Positions 50,466 to 64,000 of a stretch of 64,000 bases of DNA are shown piece after piece (positions within the stretch are counted from its first letter, which is position 1; each line of letters starts with the position of its first letter). Position numbers and translations under genes: made by a program. Source of the stretch: Cyanobacterium aponinum PCC 10605 (GTDB lineage Bacteria; Cyanobacteriota; Cyanobacteriia; Cyanobacteriales; Cyanobacteriaceae); the NCBI RefSeq assembly GCF_000317675.1, contig NC_019776.1, positions 3,100,001 to 3,164,000 on the forward strand, given 5' to 3'. The notes beneath the pieces were generated by a model. That model was given only the letters and a program-made list of their open reading frames with translations, ran no database searches and was not told where the DNA came from.

Positions 50466-52430
50466 ATGGTAGATTTAGAAACAGTATTATCAGATTTAAA
50501 AGCAAAAGAAGAAATAATTCCTAATCCTTTTGATGATGTAACTTACGGTAACTTCTGGTTCGAAAAACACCATCAAGAAAATGTTGACTCCATTCATCAA
50601 CCAGCATTTCAGCAAATAGAATATCAATTAAATCTACTCATCAAAGATAAATTTCGGCAAACTAAAACAATTTTATTAACAGGGGATGCAGGATGTGGAA
50701 AAAGTCATTTATTAGGGCGTTTAAAAGATAAATTAAATTCATCAGCTTATTTTGTTTATATTCAACCCATCGAAGATTATCGTTATTTTTGGCGACATAC
50801 CTTACAATATACCGTCACCAGTTTAATGCAAATACCCGAAGGGGAAAAACAATCACAACTACAGCTATGGTTAAAGAGTTTACCTGTCTTAAACTCCTCT
50901 GACTGGGTAGAAAGATTATTAGGAGAAAAAAGAGCCTTTATTCGTCATTTAAAAAATAGTTATCCTGCTGGAATTGTCGAAGCAAAAAAATTCTTTACTG
51001 CTTTATACCAGTTAACTACAGATAATTATGACTTAGCCTGTGAATGGTTAGCAGGAGAAGATTTAGACGAAGAAGACTTACAACTTTTAGGGTTAAATAA
51101 ATCTATTGATAATGAAAGACTAGCTAGAGGAATTTTAAGTAATTTCGGCAGAATTACCGATGCCAGTAAACCAATTATTATTTGTTTTGACCAAATTGAA
51201 AGAGCTTTTAGTAATGTTTTTAACGCTAACACAATTTTTCATAATGAACGTTTAGTCAATTTTTTAGTATTAATTAGCATTACCCAAGAAAATTGGCAAA
51301 CCTATAAAAGAACCATGGTTCAATCAGATTTAGCTCGTATTAATAAAAATATTTTTCTTGATGATATAACTATCGAAGAAGCCGAAAAATTATGGATAAA
51401 TCGCCTCAAACCTCTCCATCTTCAATGTCATCCTCAACCAAATTCTGCTATTTATCCTTTGGAGAAAAAAATATTAGCCGATAATGCTTTAGGAGAAAGA
51501 ATAAATCTGAGAAATGCCTTAAATTTAGGCGGTAAATTCTTTGCTGAATATATAGATAAAATAAATAAAATCCCCCTACCAACTCCAAATAAAAAGCGTC
51601 CAGATTTTTTGAACAAATGGGAGCAAGTCTTTGCAGAAAATCAACAAGAAACTCAAAAGTTAAGCATTATTTTAGATTATAGCGATGAAGAATTTTTAGA
51701 AATGTTTAGATATGTTTTAGAATGTCTGGGAGTAGAAAATATTAACTTTCAATTTTTGTCAGGTAAAAATTTATCAAAAGGATTTACTTTTACTTGTCCG
51801 AAAACAGGTATGAAGAAAGGTTTTATTATTAATAATACTCGTAGCGGAAATAGTTTTACTGCTTTCATGAAACAATGTGAAGAAGTGATTAATAAAAATA
51901 GATGTCAGCAATTAATTCTTATTAGAAATGTTGACACACCAAAAACAGGAAAAGGTGCAGAAATTTATCAAACTCTATTTCAACCTGTTTCTAAGAAATG
52001 TATTCACCATAAGCTAAATTTAGAAGATTTACATTACCTTTTTACTTATAAAAAATTATACAAGTACTCAATATCAGGAGATTTAAATGTTAATTTTAAG
52101 CCTATTTTAAGACAAGAATTATTATCAGATATGCTCAGATATAAAATATTAAACAATTGTTCAATTTTAAATAGCTTAGGTTTAGTTAAACATTCTCCTG
52201 AGATAAATATTTTTGAGAAAAAGTTGATAAATCTATTACAGCATAAAAACGCAACAAGTTTTCCAGAAATTCACGATAACATCAAAGAAGATATTGATTT
52301 TTGTGATTGTTTTATTCCTCCTTATTTTTTTCGTAATATCATTTTAAGTCTGTATAAAAATAAATCAATTATTAATATTGTTAACCCTAAAGATACATAT
52401 ACTCAATGGAATATTTCACTCTTAAATTAG
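50466..52430 (+). CDS. Large P-loop ATPase related to the exonuclease-ATPase at 27994
   Basis: This 654-residue protein has Walker A GDAGCGKSH (73-81), a WLAGEDL segment (194-200) and Walker B IIICFDQIE (237-245). The order and spacing of these landmarks match the ATPase part of the protein at 27994 (WLTGNEL to IIIFDQLE). A C-terminal domain of about 250 residues follows, containing GFTFTCPKTGMKKGFIINN, with no relative known to me. The N-terminus NPFDDVTYGNFWFEKHH parallels NPFSSSRVDDPYQNH in the other protein. BREX- and Orc-type ATPases have a comparable plan. The function is unknown; the winged-helix gene is its likely partner. Confidence 0.75.
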   Translation: MVDLETVLSDLKAKEEIIPNPFDDVTYGNFWFEKHHQENVDSIHQPAFQQIEYQLNLLIKDKFRQTKTILLTGDAGCGKSHLLGRLKDKLNSSAYFVYIQPIEDYRYFWRHTLQYTVTSLMQIPEGEKQSQLQLWLKSLPVLNSSDWVERLLGEKRAFIRHLKNSYPAGIVEAKKFFTALYQLTTDNYDLACEWLAGEDLDEEDLQLLGLNKSIDNERLARGILSNFGRITDASKPIIICFDQIERAFSNVFNANTIFHNERLVNFLVLISITQENWQTYKRTMVQSDLARINKNIFLDDITIEEAEKLWINRLKPLHLQCHPQPNSAIYPLEKKILADNALGERINLRNALNLGGKFFAEYIDKINKIPLPTPNKKRPDFLNKWEQVFAENQQETQKLSIILDYSDEEFLEMFRYVLECLGVENINFQFLSGKNLSKGFTFTCPKTGMKKGFIINNTRSGNSFTAFMKQCEEVINKNRCQQLILIRNVDTPKTGKGAEIYQTLFQPVSKKCIHHKLNLEDLHYLFTYKKLYKYSISGDLNVNFKPILRQELLSDMLRYKILNNCSILNSLGLVKHSPEINIFEKKLINLLQHKNATSFPEIHDNIKEDIDFCDCFIPPYFFRNIILSLYKNKSIINIVNPKDTYTQWNISLLN

Positions 52431-52478
52431 CTCTCAATTATTAGCATAAATGTCAAGCTAGTTTGCATTTAATTGAAA

Positions 52479-53423
52479 CTAGGATATTTTTTGATAGAGA
52501 GAAGATTGAAGGGAGTCGGATAACCATGAATAATATTGGGGATATACTGGCAAACGTGGTTTTAGTTGATAACCTTGTTGTAATAATTCCTGTCGGAGTA
52601 AATCAATTTTTTGATGGTGATAGTCTGGGTTTACCTCATCTTTTGGCACAATTCCCCCTAAATCTGTCACTCCTAATTCTAAAGATTTGAGAATTAATTG
52701 GCTATTTTTAAGTAGGTTTGGCGGTATTTGTAAAGCTATATCTTTCGGTAAAATTTCCCTTGCTAGGGCGATAACCTCCAATATTTCTTCATCATTAAGG
52801 GGCTTTCCTTGAAATATGTCTTTTTTCCCCGGTTGGTAGGGTTGTAATATCACCTCTTGAATATGCCCATATTGTCCATGTAAAAGTGCGATCGCATCTA
52901 AACTATCTTTACGGTCTTGTTTGGACTCTCCTAGACCCATTAAAATGCCTGTAGTGAAAGGAATTTTTAGCTCTCCAGCCCATTGTAGTTGTTGTAACCT
53001 TAATTGGGGTATTTTGGTAGGTGCGTGTTTATGAACATCATCTAACAATTTAGGACTAACTTGTTCTACCATTAAACCAAGAGAAACATTGACTTCCTTG
53101 AGTAAAGCCATTTCCTCATAACTCAACACACCCGCATTAGTATGGGGTAAAAATCCCATAGATAAAGCTAATTTGGCTAAATCATATATTCTTTCTATCC
53201 ATAACTTTCGACGAGGGGATAGAGGATGAATTTCACCGCTTAAGATCAATATTTCTATAATTCCCTGATGTTCCAAAGAAGTTAAAATTTGTTTTGCGGT
53301 TTCTAATTCTAACCAAGGGCTTTGAAAGGGGTTTGTGCGAAAATTACAATAACTGCAACGATTAAAACATTCATAAGTAGGAACAAGAGTGTAAGCTGGA
53401 CTGTAAGTGATTATCTTTGCCAT
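52479..53423 (-). CDS. cofG: 7,8-didemethyl-8-hydroxy-5-deazariboflavin synthase subunit CofG
   Basis: CofG is a radical SAM enzyme that, with CofH, makes the deazaflavin chromophore FO, used in cyanobacteria by DNA photolyases. The [4Fe-4S] motif Cx3CxxC is C19, C23, C26 in ECFNRCSYCNFR. Family blocks include ILSGEIHPLSP, LGLMVEQVSP and GVTDLGGIVPKDEVNPD. At 314 residues it is typical. CofH is not in this window. It is monocistronic, with repeat DNA upstream. Confidence 0.93.
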   Translation of the reverse strand: MAKIITYSPAYTLVPTYECFNRCSYCNFRTNPFQSPWLELETAKQILTSLEHQGIIEILILSGEIHPLSPRRKLWIERIYDLAKLALSMGFLPHTNAGVLSYEEMALLKEVNVSLGLMVEQVSPKLLDDVHKHAPTKIPQLRLQQLQWAGELKIPFTTGILMGLGESKQDRKDSLDAIALLHGQYGHIQEVILQPYQPGKKDIFQGKPLNDEEILEVIALAREILPKDIALQIPPNLLKNSQLILKSLELGVTDLGGIVPKDEVNPDYHHQKIDLLRQELLQQGYQLKPRLPVYPQYYSWLSDSLQSSLYQKIS

Positions 53424-53470
53424 AGATGAACCTACTTTTTCTAGGGAAACATATTGAGCGATTAAATATA

Positions 53471-53573
53471 ACCTCAGTTCGAAGTTATGAAAGAGGTTGC
53501 AGGTTGCGGGTTACAGGTGTCAGGTGTTGGAGAAAGTAATAAGTAACGAGTAATGAGTAGTGAGTAATGAGTG
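53471..53573 (-). repeat. Repeat family A end plus heptamer arrays, upstream of cofG
   Basis: ACCTCAGTTCGAAGTTATG is the repeat end, facing cofG 48 bp away. TTGCAGG/TTGCGGG/TTACAGG units and then AGTAATG/AGTAACG units (53537-53573) follow. Confidence 0.7.
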
Positions 53574-53673
53574 TTCGGAGTTATTAATTATTAATTATTA
53601 CTTTGTATTATTTTAAGGTTTGTTATAACTAATATTATAATTACAAAAAAAATAGTTACAAAATAAAAAAGCA

Positions 53674-54129
53674 TTAATTATCATTTTCTGAATTATTAGC
53701 CAAGTCTAAAAAACTGGCTATATCTTCAGGAAAATTGCCATTAATAACCATCTTAGAAAATACCTTATAGCAGTCTTTTTTATCTCTTTCTTTACGGGGA
53801 AATCCTAACCACAAAATAATAATTGTATTTGCTTCTTTAAATACTCGGAAAAATAGCCTATACCTTGATGGTAAACCCATTTTTTTGAGACGGCTATATT
53901 TTTGTAAAGGTTTTTTAAGGGCAAAATAAGAGGCAAAAGGATCCTTTGGTATTTTATCCTTTATTCCTTGATCTAAGGCTTTTAATAGTTTAACATCTGG
54001 ATGAGTTACAAAGTTTTCTGGTGCTGATCTTTGCTTAAGATATTTAACTCTATTTACTAACTCTAACCATTGTTGATAAAAAAGGGGATGAAAGTAAATT
54101 AAATATCCATTTATTTTTATGAGTTTCAT
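53674..54129 (-). CDS. Type II toxin YhaV
   Basis: YhaV is a RelE-superfamily ribosome-dependent RNase toxin. The 151 residues have the family pattern NGYLIYFHPLFYQQWLELV, SRYRLFFRVF, IIILWLGFPRKERDKKDCY and KMVINGNFPE. The start overlaps the antitoxin stop by 1 bp (TAATG), so the two are translationally coupled. The Arg, Lys and Glu residues of the family's C-terminal region are present, so the toxin is probably active. Confidence 0.9.
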   Translation of the reverse strand: MKLIKINGYLIYFHPLFYQQWLELVNRVKYLKQRSAPENFVTHPDVKLLKALDQGIKDKIPKDPFASYFALKKPLQKYSRLKKMGLPSRYRLFFRVFKEANTIIILWLGFPRKERDKKDCYKVFSKMVINGNFPEDIASFLDLANNSENDN

Positions 54130-54452
54130 TATTCTTCTATATCAACACCCGATAATAAATTATCTATTTCGTCGCTCATTTCTTGGGTATAGGGGATAAG
54201 TTGTTCTGGATTTTTTACGGCATCTTTACTTAAAAAGTCAAGAAAAAGACTCATCATTAATTTTTCTTCTTCTTCCTCATCAATATCATTTTTGGGGTTA
54301 ATACGTAATAATAGTGTATCTTCGCTTAATACTTCTATTTCCCCAGTTGCTTCAGCAAATTGGGGATTTTCTTTATAAAAGGCACTAGAAAGGCGAAAAC
54401 CTTGTTGATTTCCTATTTTGGCAGGGTTTATAGTGTATGTTTTTTGTTTCAT
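54129..54452 (-). CDS. PrlF/AbrB-type antitoxin
   Basis: This is the upstream partner of YhaV. The 107 residues have a swapped-hairpin AbrB-like N-terminal half (KIGNQQGFRLSSAFYKE, then GEIEVLSEDTLLLRI), followed by a Glu-rich linker and a C-terminal helix that would bind the toxin. Antitoxins of this class repress their own operon. The stop codon overlaps the toxin start. Confidence 0.82.
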   Translation of the reverse strand: MKQKTYTINPAKIGNQQGFRLSSAFYKENPQFAEATGEIEVLSEDTLLLRINPKNDIDEEEEEKLMMSLFLDFLSKDAVKNPEQLIPYTQEMSDEIDNLLSGVDIEE

Positions 54453-54561
54453 TATTTTGATAGATAATGTTATTATATTTTGTTATAACATAATCAAGAA
54501 GGAAAATATAGCCACTAAGTATCTTTATTTGCAGATAATCAAAAAACCTATAATTAAAGAA

Positions 54562-55866
54562 TCAATTTTTTGGAGAAAATCGACAAGGATAAGCGTCACA
54601 GATAGCATAATATTCAGGAGAAAGATATTGACGTGCATACCCCTGTAACTTCTCTGCGGTTAAATTCTTGACAACATGGGGATATTGAAGAGCTAAATTC
54701 GCCTTATCTAAAATTTGATAATAACCATATAAAGCGGACAATTGCTCTGGTGTTTCAGTAGAGAAGATATAGTCATGACATAAAATCCTCTGGCAATTTT
54801 TTAGCTCGTTTTCTGTAATTGCTTCTTGCTGTAAGCGAGAAATTTCTTGTCTTATTAATTCTTCAACTCTCAGATTATGACTCCCTGATAAATAGGCGGT
54901 TACAGTGAATAAACTAGAATGTTTTTGCAGGGAGAAATGGCAACAAATATCAAATACTAATCCCAATTCATCTTTAAGTTTTCTGACTAGGCGAGATGTT
55001 CTTCCTCCTGCTAAGATGATGGATAATAAATCAAGTGCGATCGCACCTTCTAAATTTTCAATCCCGGGGCCTGCCCATGCCATGACTTGTCGAGGATTTT
55101 CCAAACGTGGCAAGTATAGTTTTTCACGGCGAATATCCACCAAAGGGGGCTCACTGTCAAAATTAACGGTAGGACATTCCGATCTCACAGAAAAATCTTG
55201 AAAGTATCTTTCTACAAGGGATGTAGCCGAACAACGGTCAATATTTCCCACCAAAACGATATTCATATTTTCGGGTTGATAGTGGGTGCGATGATAACAA
55301 CGCATACGATTGGGGGTATTTTCTAATAATAGAGGTTCTTCCCCTAAAACTGAACGACGATAAGGGTGATGTTGATAAAGAATAGTTGCTACCGTTTGCA
55401 AGATAATCCAGTCATAATCATCATAACTAGAGCGAATTTCTTCTAAAACTACATCTCTTTCAACATAAAACTCATCTTCAGGGATTTCCGCCTGTAAAAG
55501 AATTTCTGCCAAGTAAGGTAAAGTTTTTGGTAGATATTGAGGGGCAGTGGTTAAAAAGAAATGAGTATAATCGTAACTTGTTGCCGCATTAGCACAACCG
55601 CCACTATTTTCCACTACATAATCAAAATCTCCCGGTAAAATATTTTTTGTTCCCTTAAAGATCATATGCTCTAAAAAGTGAGAAATCCCAGACCAAGATT
55701 CTGGTTCAGACGTTACCCCCGCATTTACCCAAACATCGGCAACAACCACTTGACTAGAAGGTATTTGTTGATGAATTAGAGTCAGTCCATTGTCAAATGG
55801 AATCACATTTAAATCAAGATTAGACCGACGCTGAGGGCAAATTGTGGGTTGTGTTAGCAAAATCAT
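54562..55866 (-). CDS. M16-family zinc peptidase (processing-protease-like)
   Basis: The inverted zinc motif HxxEH is HFLEH at 63-67, followed by MIFKGT, and the second conserved Glu lies about 75 residues later in ERDVVLEEIRSSYDDYD. The protein has the two-lobed M16 form of 434 residues, without a signal peptide, so it may act in the cytoplasm. Many cyanobacteria encode a pair of M16 proteins, one active and one without zinc; this is the active type. The substrate is unknown. Confidence 0.9.
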   Translation of the reverse strand: MILLTQPTICPQRRSNLDLNVIPFDNGLTLIHQQIPSSQVVVADVWVNAGVTSEPESWSGISHFLEHMIFKGTKNILPGDFDYVVENSGGCANAATSYDYTHFFLTTAPQYLPKTLPYLAEILLQAEIPEDEFYVERDVVLEEIRSSYDDYDWIILQTVATILYQHHPYRRSVLGEEPLLLENTPNRMRCYHRTHYQPENMNIVLVGNIDRCSATSLVERYFQDFSVRSECPTVNFDSEPPLVDIRREKLYLPRLENPRQVMAWAGPGIENLEGAIALDLLSIILAGGRTSRLVRKLKDELGLVFDICCHFSLQKHSSLFTVTAYLSGSHNLRVEELIRQEISRLQQEAITENELKNCQRILCHDYIFSTETPEQLSALYGYYQILDKANLALQYPHVVKNLTAEKLQGYARQYLSPEYYAICDAYPCRFSPKN

Positions 55867-56152
55867 GGAAAATCTCTATTTTACCTTTACTTAATCTTAA
55901 CTCTAATAGGTCAAGAAATTGTTATCTGGAACACTATTTTTTTCTTCTACTTAAATTTAGAAAAATTAGAGACTTTCTTTTTCTAGTAAAAACAAAACTT
56001 AACATTATGAATAGTTAGATCTTCAAGAAATCTTGCTAGATTGTTGGTATAGGTTCAAGATTTTGTTATTGATGTCTTTCAATCATTAAGGTTGGAATCA
56101 TAGACATTCATTTACATATTCAGAAAATCAAGATAAAAATAGTAATTTCAGA

Positions 56153-57736
56153 ATGGATTTAATAAATTTTCCTTGGCTAACAACTATTATTCTTTTCCCC
56201 ATAGTTGCCTCGCTATTTGTATTTGTTATTCCCGATAAAGACGGCAAAACCGTTAGGTGGTATGCCTTAACAGTGGGATTAATTGATTTTGTCCTCATTG
56301 TCTATGCTTTTTATCAAGGTTATGACTTAAGCAATCCTAATTTACAACTGGTAGAAAGTTATACTTGGATTCCCGACATTGACTTAAAATGGTCTGTAGG
56401 GGCTGATGGTTTATCTATGCCCTTAATTATTCTGACGGGATTTATCACCACTCTGGCAATTATGGCGGCGTGGCCTGTCTCTTTCAAGCCAAAATTGTTT
56501 TATTTCCTGATGTTGGCAATGTATGGTGGGCAGATTGCTGTCTTTGCTGTGCAGGATATGTTACTTTTCTTTTTGGTCTGGGAATTGGAATTAGTCCCTG
56601 TTTATCTAATCCTATCTATATGGGGCGGTAAGAAGCGTTTATATGCGGCTACCAAATTTATCCTTTATACCGCAGGAGGCTCTTTATTTATCCTTGTGGC
56701 GGCTTTAACTATGGCTTTTTATGGCGATACCGTTACTTTTGACATGAGTGCGATCGCATCTAAGGATTTTGGTTTAAATTTACAACTGTTACTTTACGGA
56801 GGTTTTTTAATTGCCTACGGAGTAAAATTACCGATATTCCCCCTTCACACATGGTTGCCCGATGCCCACGGAGAAGCTACAGCCCCCGCTCATATGCTAC
56901 TAGCTGGTATTCTCTTAAAAATGGGTGGTTATGCCCTAATTAGGATGAATGCAGGAATGTTACCTGATGCTCACGCCGTATTTGCACCGATTCTGATTAT
57001 CTTAGGGGTAGTGAATATTATTTATGCCGCTTTTACTTCCTTTGCTCAACGAAATCTGAAAAGGAAAATTGCCTATTCCTCCATTTCTCACATGGGATTT
57101 GTATTAATTGGTATCGCTTCTTTTACCGACATCGGTTTAAGTGGTGCTATGTTACAGATGATTTCCCATGGTTTAATTGGGGCTAGTTTATTCTTTATGG
57201 TAGGAGCAACCTACGATCGCACCCATACCCTAATGTTAGACGAAATGGGGGGAGTGGGACAGAAAATGAAAAAAATTTTTGCCATGTGGACAACTTGCTC
57301 CCTTGCATCCCTTGCATTACCCGGTATGAGCGGTTTTGTGGCAGAATTAATGGTATTTATCGGCTTTGCCACCAGTGATGCTTATAACCTCACGTTTAAA
57401 GTAATTATGGTTTCATTGGCGGCAGTGGGTGTAATTCTAACTCCCATTTATCTCTTATCTATGCTTAGAGAAATGCTTTATGGGCCAGAAAATGAAGAGT
57501 TGGTATCCCATACAAACTTAATCGATGCTGAACCAAGAGAAGTATTTATCATTGCTTGTCTCTTAATTCCTATTATCGGTATTGGCTTATATCCCAAAAT
57601 AGTTACACAAATTTATGATGCCACAACCAATCAATTAACTGCCTTACTACGTCAGTCTGTACCGAGTTTGCAGGAAACCAAGACTGCCCATCATCAATCC
57701 CAATGGGTAGCTTTAAAAGCCCCAGACATCAATTAG
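56153..57736 (+). CDS. ndhD: NAD(P)H-quinone oxidoreductase chain 4
   Basis: NdhD is a proton-pumping membrane subunit of the NDH-1 complex, used in respiration and cyclic electron flow around photosystem I. The 527-residue protein has about 14 transmembrane segments and the antiporter-like blocks [39 protein letters not shown] and [20 protein letters not shown] contains the key membrane glutamate. The sequence fits the NdhD1/D2 type, tied to respiratory and cyclic flow, rather than the CO2-uptake forms, but I have not compared subtypes. It is monocistronic. Confidence 0.95.
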   Translation: MDLINFPWLTTIILFPIVASLFVFVIPDKDGKTVRWYALTVGLIDFVLIVYAFYQGYDLSNPNLQLVESYTWIPDIDLKWSVGADGLSMPLIILTGFITTLAIMAAWPVSFKPKLFYFLMLAMYGGQIAVFAVQDMLLFFLVWELELVPVYLILSIWGGKKRLYAATKFILYTAGGSLFILVAALTMAFYGDTVTFDMSAIASKDFGLNLQLLLYGGFLIAYGVKLPIFPLHTWLPDAHGEATAPAHMLLAGILLKMGGYALIRMNAGMLPDAHAVFAPILIILGVVNIIYAAFTSFAQRNLKRKIAYSSISHMGFVLIGIASFTDIGLSGAMLQMISHGLIGASLFFMVGATYDRTHTLMLDEMGGVGQKMKKIFAMWTTCSLASLALPGMSGFVAELMVFIGFATSDAYNLTFKVIMVSLAAVGVILTPIYLLSMLREMLYGPENEELVSHTNLIDAEPREVFIIACLLIPIIGIGLYPKIVTQIYDATTNQLTALLRQSVPSLQETKTAHHQSQWVALKAPDIN

Positions 57737-57771
57737 AGTGAATAGTGAATAGTGAATAGTGAATAGTGAAT
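57737..57771 (+). repeat. Tandem GTGAATA heptamer
   Basis: About five perfect 7-bp units begin immediately after the ndhD stop codon. Confidence 0.9.
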
Positions 57772-57820
57772 AATTAAAAACACTAAACTTTCATTACTCA
57801 TTATTCATTACTTTTCTCTA

Positions 57821-57847
57821 ACACCTGCAACCTGACACCTGAAACCT
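57821..57847 (-). repeat. Tandem heptamer, CAGG type
   Basis: Units CCTGCAA, CCTGACA and CCTGAAA lie between ndhD and pgm, which converge on this spacer. Confidence 0.8.
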
Positions 57848-57874
57848 CTTTCTCAACCCTTAACCCTTTACTTA

Positions 57875-62795
<4,921 letters not shown>

Positions 62796-62844
62796 AATTT
62801 TTTCCTCTTGATTATCAGGTATTTAGGCACAAGTTAATTGATTT

Positions 62845-64000
62845 CTAATTTTCAATTTCTTCCACTTTGGCGGGGGTAACAATTTCCTCTCCTACTTTCC
62901 AACCACAGGCAACACATTTAACTTTTTTGACTTCTTCTTTACTGATGAATTGACTACCAGAGACATAGTTATATTTGTTATTGTCTAAATCTTCTCCTGT
63001 GATTTCTAATATGGCTTCTGTATCTGGTGGAAAAGGTTGAATATTTAACGTAGAAAAAGCCTTAAATAAATTTTCTAAATTAATAAAACAAGTGAGGGTG
63101 TCTTGAGTTGATAAACCTTCATTATTTTCTAGTAATTTATCAATCTTTTTATAAAGGCTAAAGAGTTGATCTAAAACAGGTTGCTGTTGTTCATCTTGGA
63201 GAGATTTAGCTAGTGTACAAACCGCTTCTTGTAAGGAGTTTTCTTTTATGTCTTGAATTTCTCTTTCTAACTCCTGATTCTCGTTTTCTAGTCTGCTAAT
63301 TTCTGCCCTTAAATTATTTTCTGTTTCTCCTAATTCTTGAACTAAATTTTGTGCGGCTTTTTCTTTTATATCAGTCCTAGTTAAATTAAATTCTTTTTGT
63401 AATTGATAACCAAATTTACTAATATATTCTGATGCACCAAATTGAATTATGGTTTGATAAGATTCAGAATTAAGAAGGAAATATTTATTTTTTTCGTCTA
63501 AGTAATAAGGTAGTTGATGCAAAAACCAAAAACTTCTTTCCCTTGAGCGATTAAAGTTATCGATGATATTAGCAAAGTTTTCTAATTTGATTAAATCAAG
63601 TTGATCGCTGTTAACAATTTTTTCAAATAAATCGACAAATTCTGATATTTTTTGATGCCAAAAAGTGATAAATTTATCTGGTCTAATACTATATTTGCGA
63701 GAGAGATGGTAATAAAAATTTTCTGCTTTGTTATATTCTTCGTCGTCTAATTCTTCTAATTCGTCTAATAAGTCATCCCAATTATTTGTTTTATAGTTGA
63801 GTAATTTTTCTAAACATTTAATCTGAATAACTGCTAGTTCAGAATATTGTCTTTTTTTACCAAAACTTCTAGGGGTTATATCTCCTAAAGCACGATCAAG
63901 AAAAAAGGTTAATTTGCCCCATGGTGAAGACGCTAATTCAGCTTGAGAAACAGGATTTTTCTGTTTGTTGATAATGGGTTTAGGTTTTGTATTTCTTTCA
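62845..64000 (-). CDS. GrpE-like Hsp70 cofactor (5' end beyond window)
   Basis: The frame is open from the window edge to a stop at 62845 (at least 385 codons). A TTG at 63522 is only an internal codon, because the frame continues upstream (SRERSFWFLHQLPYYLDEKN and, earlier, SPWGKLTFFLDRALGDITPR). The central part has a coiled coil (ENNLRAEISRLENENQELER). The last 120 residues resemble GrpE: LYKKIDKLLENNEGLSTQD, then EITGEDLDNNKYNYVSGS and CGWKVGEEIVTPAKVEEIE. GrpE proteins exchange nucleotide on Hsp70, so this is the likely cofactor of the adjacent NYN-Hsp70 protein. The N-terminal region has no assigned function. Confidence 0.75.
   Translation of the reverse strand, partial: ERNTKPKPIINKQKNPVSQAELASSPWGKLTFFLDRALGDITPRSFGKKRQYSELAVIQIKCLEKLLNYKTNNWDDLLDELEELDDEEYNKAENFYYHLSRKYSIRPDKFITFWHQKISEFVDLFEKIVNSDQLDLIKLENFANIIDNFNRSRERSFWFLHQLPYYLDEKNKYFLLNSESYQTIIQFGASEYISKFGYQLQKEFNLTRTDIKEKAAQNLVQELGETENNLRAEISRLENENQELEREIQDIKENSLQEAVCTLAKSLQDEQQQPVLDQLFSLYKKIDKLLENNEGLSTQDTLTCFINLENLFKAFSTLNIQPFPPDTEAILEITGEDLDNNKYNYVSGSQFISKEEVKKVKCVACGWKVGEEIVTPAKVEEIEN

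Noticed and set aside
5087-57847. Possible CRISPR arrays from the tandem repeats
   Set aside because: The units are 7 bp long, contiguous and without spacers, and no cas genes are present.
63520-63522. TTG start for a 225-residue GrpE-like protein
   Set aside because: The frame stays open upstream to the window edge with protein-like sequence, so this TTG is an internal codon.

Overview
This window comes from a cyanobacterium with an AT-rich genome. The evidence is the photosystem genes psbY and psaK, the cyanobacterial/plastid-type genes ndhD and ispH, a CruP-like lycopene cyclase, a Mo-nitrogenase C-terminus-like protein, the small RNA Yfr1 directly upstream of trxA, and many HIP1 octamers (GCGATCGC, for example at 4502-4509) inside genes. 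The style is that of the Cyanobacterium/Geminocystis group, but I cannot fix a species from sequence alone. I saw no rRNA, tRNA or CRISPR array.

Layout. 1-14.4 kb is mostly housekeeping: 5' part of ppk1 (-), sufB, Yfr1, trxA, a LOG-family protein, a secreted peroxiredoxin, a TlyA-type rRNA methyltransferase, a TldD/PmbA protease (all +), then leuB, rodA, and molybdate uptake as a ModB-ModC fusion plus modA (all -). 14.4-19 kb is an accessory block on the minus strand: a small ORF with an in-frame TGA, a membrane Ser/Thr kinase with a helix-hairpin-helix tail, an unknown protein, and a membrane-anchored RNase D-like DEDDy exonuclease. 19-28 kb is a second accessory block: an M28 peptidase, a lipoprotein, a leucine-rich-repeat-variant protein overlapping a HEPN-like gene, an unknown protein, a PIN toxin with a small partner, a MoxR ATPase with a VWA/HExxH protein, and an excisionase-like antitoxin whose PIN toxin is broken by an internal deletion. 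28-30.5 kb is an 843-residue DEDDh exonuclease-ATPase.

30.8-48 kb returns to core genes: recN, an ArsR regulator, ispH, ggt, cimA, truB, a repeat-containing secreted-type protein, psbY, cruP-like, miaA, psaK. 48.4-52.4 kb holds an MscS channel, a winged-helix-like protein and a second large ATPase that shares landmarks with the exonuclease-ATPase 20 kb away. 52.5-59.5 kb has cofG, a YhaV/PrlF toxin-antitoxin pair, an M16 peptidase, ndhD and pgm. 59.6-64 kb, running off the edge, is a probable operon of a GrpE-like protein and a fusion of an NYN nuclease domain to Hsp70. That fusion is the most unusual architecture in the window.

Intergenic DNA is rich in dispersed repeats. One family has a conserved end around CTCAGTTCGGTTTAAG, often followed by tandem 7-bp units; several copies point this end at a downstream gene start, and one copy supplies the last codons of the peroxiredoxin gene. 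A second family lies at 5.2-5.4, 39.9 and 47.3 kb. Small MITE-like elements lie at 24.3 and 41.7 kb.
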